Part shown: one piece after another, positions 6,273 to 7,512 of the stretch
Layout: every line of letters begins with the position of its first letter
Position numbering within the stretch: the stretch's first letter is position 1
Assembly (NCBI GenBank): GCA_934255105.1
Contig: CAKQNH010000210.1
Span: forward strand, 1 to 7,512
Direction of reading: 5' to 3'
DNA: 7,512 nt
Origin: an uncultured Pirellulaceae bacterium
GTDB taxonomy: Bacteria > Planctomycetota > Planctomycetia > Pirellulales > Pirellulaceae
The notes under the pieces: model-generated
What the model was told of the DNA's origin: nothing
Database searches by the model: none
The model's input: the letters and a program-made list of their open reading frames with translations, nothing else
Position numbers and translations under genes: made by a program

Positions 6273-6278
6273 GGAAAG
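6273..6278 (+). promoter_or_regulatory. Ribosome binding site of the flavoprotein gene
   Basis: GGAAAG lies 8 nt before the ATG at 6287 and supports that start. The same bases fall inside a tiny four-codon frame (ATG at 6271, TAG at 6283-6285) that ends one base before the real start codon. Confidence 0.55.
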
Positions 6279-6286
6279 AACTTAGC

Positions 6287-7512
6287 ATGTCGCCAAACGA
6301 ACGGGCCAGTGAAAGCGGAAATTTGCGAATTGTGGTCGTGGGTGGCGTGGCGGGGGGGGCTTCGGCCGCCGCTCGGGCGCGGCGTTGCAATGCACAGGCC
6401 GAGATCACAATACTGGAAAAGGGACCGGTGATTTCGTTTGCCAACTGTGGTTTGCCGTATCACATCGGAGGTGAAATTGCCGAGCGTGGCAAACTGTTGG
6501 TAGCCACGCCCGAGCTATTCTGGAACCGCTTTCGCGTGCGGGTGCGGACGGGACATGAAGTGACGACCATCAATCGTTCGGCCAAGACGGTTACCGGTAC
6601 GACCAGCGGGGGCGAGGAGTTCAAGGTCCCCTACGATCGCTTGATTTTGGCTCCGGGGTCGGAGCCGATCAGTCCAGCGTTCTGCGAAGTGCCAGCGGAC
6701 AATGTGTTTTCGCTGTGGACACTGGATGACATGGACCGCATTCTGGAGAACATGAAGAAGCATCCCTGCAAAAGGGCAACGGTGATCGGCGCGGGATATA
6801 TCGGCTTGGAGATAGTCGAACAACTCAAGGCGCGCGGTATCGAGGTGACGCTGATCGAACGCTTGCCGCAAGTGCTCGCGACGCTCGATCCGGAAATGGC
6901 CAAACTGATCGAATTGGGAATGCGCCAGGCAGGTGTCAAGGTCATGCTCGGCGTGGAAGTTCAAGGGTTGCTCACCGGCAACACCAAGCGAGTCACTGCG
7001 GTCAAACTGCCCGACAATGAATCGGTTCCAACCGATCTGGTGATTGTGGCGATTGGGGGGCGTCCCAGAACAGGATTGGCTCAAGCGGCCGGATTGGAGC
7101 TGGGCGAACGCGGTGGGGTGGTGATCAACGAGCATTGCCAGACCAGCGATCCCGACATATTTGCGGTTGGCGATATCGTGGAGTATCAGCATGGAACGCT
7201 CGGTCGCCCTGCGCTGGTACCCCTGGCCGGCCCCGCCAATCGCTCGGGGCGGATCGCCGGCGCCTTTGCGGCAGTTGGCCACTCGCAACCACTGGCAGCC
7301 GTCCAGGGGACGTCTATCGTGCGCGTGTTTGGACTGGCCGCTGGTTCGACGGGACTCAATTCACGCATGTGCCGCGATGAGCAAATCGACTTCCGCCAAG
7401 TTATTATTCAAGCCCCCCAGCACTCCAGTTATTATCCCGGTGCGACGAACTTGACGGTCAAATTGCTCTACCGACCGAGCAATGGCCAACTGCTGGGTGC
7501 GCAGGTAGTGGG
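6287..7512 (+). CDS. CoA-disulfide reductase-family FAD/NAD(P)H oxidoreductase, 3' end outside the window
   Basis: Predicted cytoplasmic flavoprotein using NAD(P)H to reduce a thiol substrate such as CoA disulfide, CoA persulfide or polysulfide. The first 408 residues are present and the frame is open at the right edge. VVVGGVAGGASAA (about residues 16-28) is the FAD-binding Rossmann loop, with Glu44 at the end of the second strand. SFANCGLPYHIGG holds the single active-site Cys54 characteristic of this class, in place of the CxxxxC pair of glutathione or lipoamide reductases. GAGYIG (168-173) is the NAD(P)H loop. The acidic Glu191 after its second strand hints at NADH, which is inference. 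FAVGD ends at Asp296, the FAD ribityl contact. HSSYYPGA near 379-386 is the conserved dimer-domain motif, with Tyr382/Tyr383 as the likely acid/base region. About 50-60 residues of the dimer domain remain off the edge. Whether a C-terminal rhodanese domain follows, as in CoADR-Rhd proteins, cannot be seen. Confidence 0.9.
   Translation, partial: MSPNERASESGNLRIVVVGGVAGGASAAARARRCNAQAEITILEKGPVISFANCGLPYHIGGEIAERGKLLVATPELFWNRFRVRVRTGHEVTTINRSAKTVTGTTSGGEEFKVPYDRLILAPGSEPISPAFCEVPADNVFSLWTLDDMDRILENMKKHPCKRATVIGAGYIGLEIVEQLKARGIEVTLIERLPQVLATLDPEMAKLIELGMRQAGVKVMLGVEVQGLLTGNTKRVTAVKLPDNESVPTDLVIVAIGGRPRTGLAQAAGLELGERGGVVINEHCQTSDPDIFAVGDIVEYQHGTLGRPALVPLAGPANRSGRIAGAFAAVGHSQPLAAVQGTSIVRVFGLAAGSTGLNSRMCRDEQIDFRQVIIQAPQHSSYYPGATNLTVKLLYRPSNGQLLGAQVV

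Larger units (their letters stand above)
5787..6286. other. 500-bp repeat-rich non-coding region
   Basis: No credible gene is present. Short open frames here simply translate the 31/32-bp repeats, and because the period is not a multiple of three the same peptides appear in all frames. In order the region contains: a short AT-richer stretch after the channel stop; a nested palindrome (5820-5883); a 5-bp inverted repeat CCCCA/TGGGG (5905-5909 and 5924-5928) with a 14-nt loop; an inverted hairpin element (5938-5960); six tandem hairpin units (5961-6150); a possible collapsed unit; and a promoter with leader for the flavoprotein gene. I see no T-tract terminator after the channel gene. Confidence 0.75.

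Noticed and set aside
6515..7288. 257-residue open frame on the - strand
   Set aside because: It lies entirely opposite the CoA-disulfide reductase-like gene, whose motifs are intact, and its product resembles no known family.

Overview
This 7.5-kb window has every recognisable gene on the + strand. It is probably from a planctomycete (Pirellulales-like). That placement is tentative. It rests on the mid-to-high GC composition, on TTG/ATG starts with weak Shine-Dalgarno sites, and on short hairpin repeats ending in TTCTAC, which I associate from memory with that group. No phylogenetic marker in the window settles it.

Layout. (1) Positions 3-413 hold the 3' part of a GNAT acetyltransferase gene whose start lies off the left edge. 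(2) Positions 410-1882 hold a NOL1/NOP2/Sun (RsmF-like) RNA 5-methylcytosine methyltransferase. Its likely TTG start overlaps the acetyltransferase stop, so the two probably form an operon. (3) Positions 1883-2072 are a regulatory-looking gap with two diverged 33-bp direct repeats, each containing a perfect TATAAT. Between them is a palindrome ending in TTCTAC. (4) Positions 2073-5786 encode a very large (1237-aa) mechanosensitive channel of the MscK/MscM type: signal peptide, Ala/Gln-rich linker, long coiled-coil periplasmic region, about 11 membrane helices and a C-terminal MscS domain. (5) Positions 5787-6286 are a 500-bp non-coding region dense in repeats. It has a 64-bp nested palindrome, then a head-to-head cluster made of one inverted hairpin element and six tandem 31/32-bp hairpin units, then a promoter. 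(6) From 6287 to the right edge runs a CoA-disulfide reductase-family flavoprotein, cut by the window end.

The genes do not form one obvious pathway: RNA modification, osmotic or tension response, and thiol/persulfide redox chemistry are separate housekeeping roles. The most unusual content is non-coding. A family of short palindromes flanks the channel gene on both sides. Its copies keep the outer frame (AACGG ... CCGTTCTAC) while both sides of the stem change together. A second, unrelated nested palindrome follows the channel gene. I see no transposase, cas gene, toxin-antitoxin pair or phage gene, so I do not claim a complete new defence or mobile system. The repeat family is the best candidate for something undescribed.
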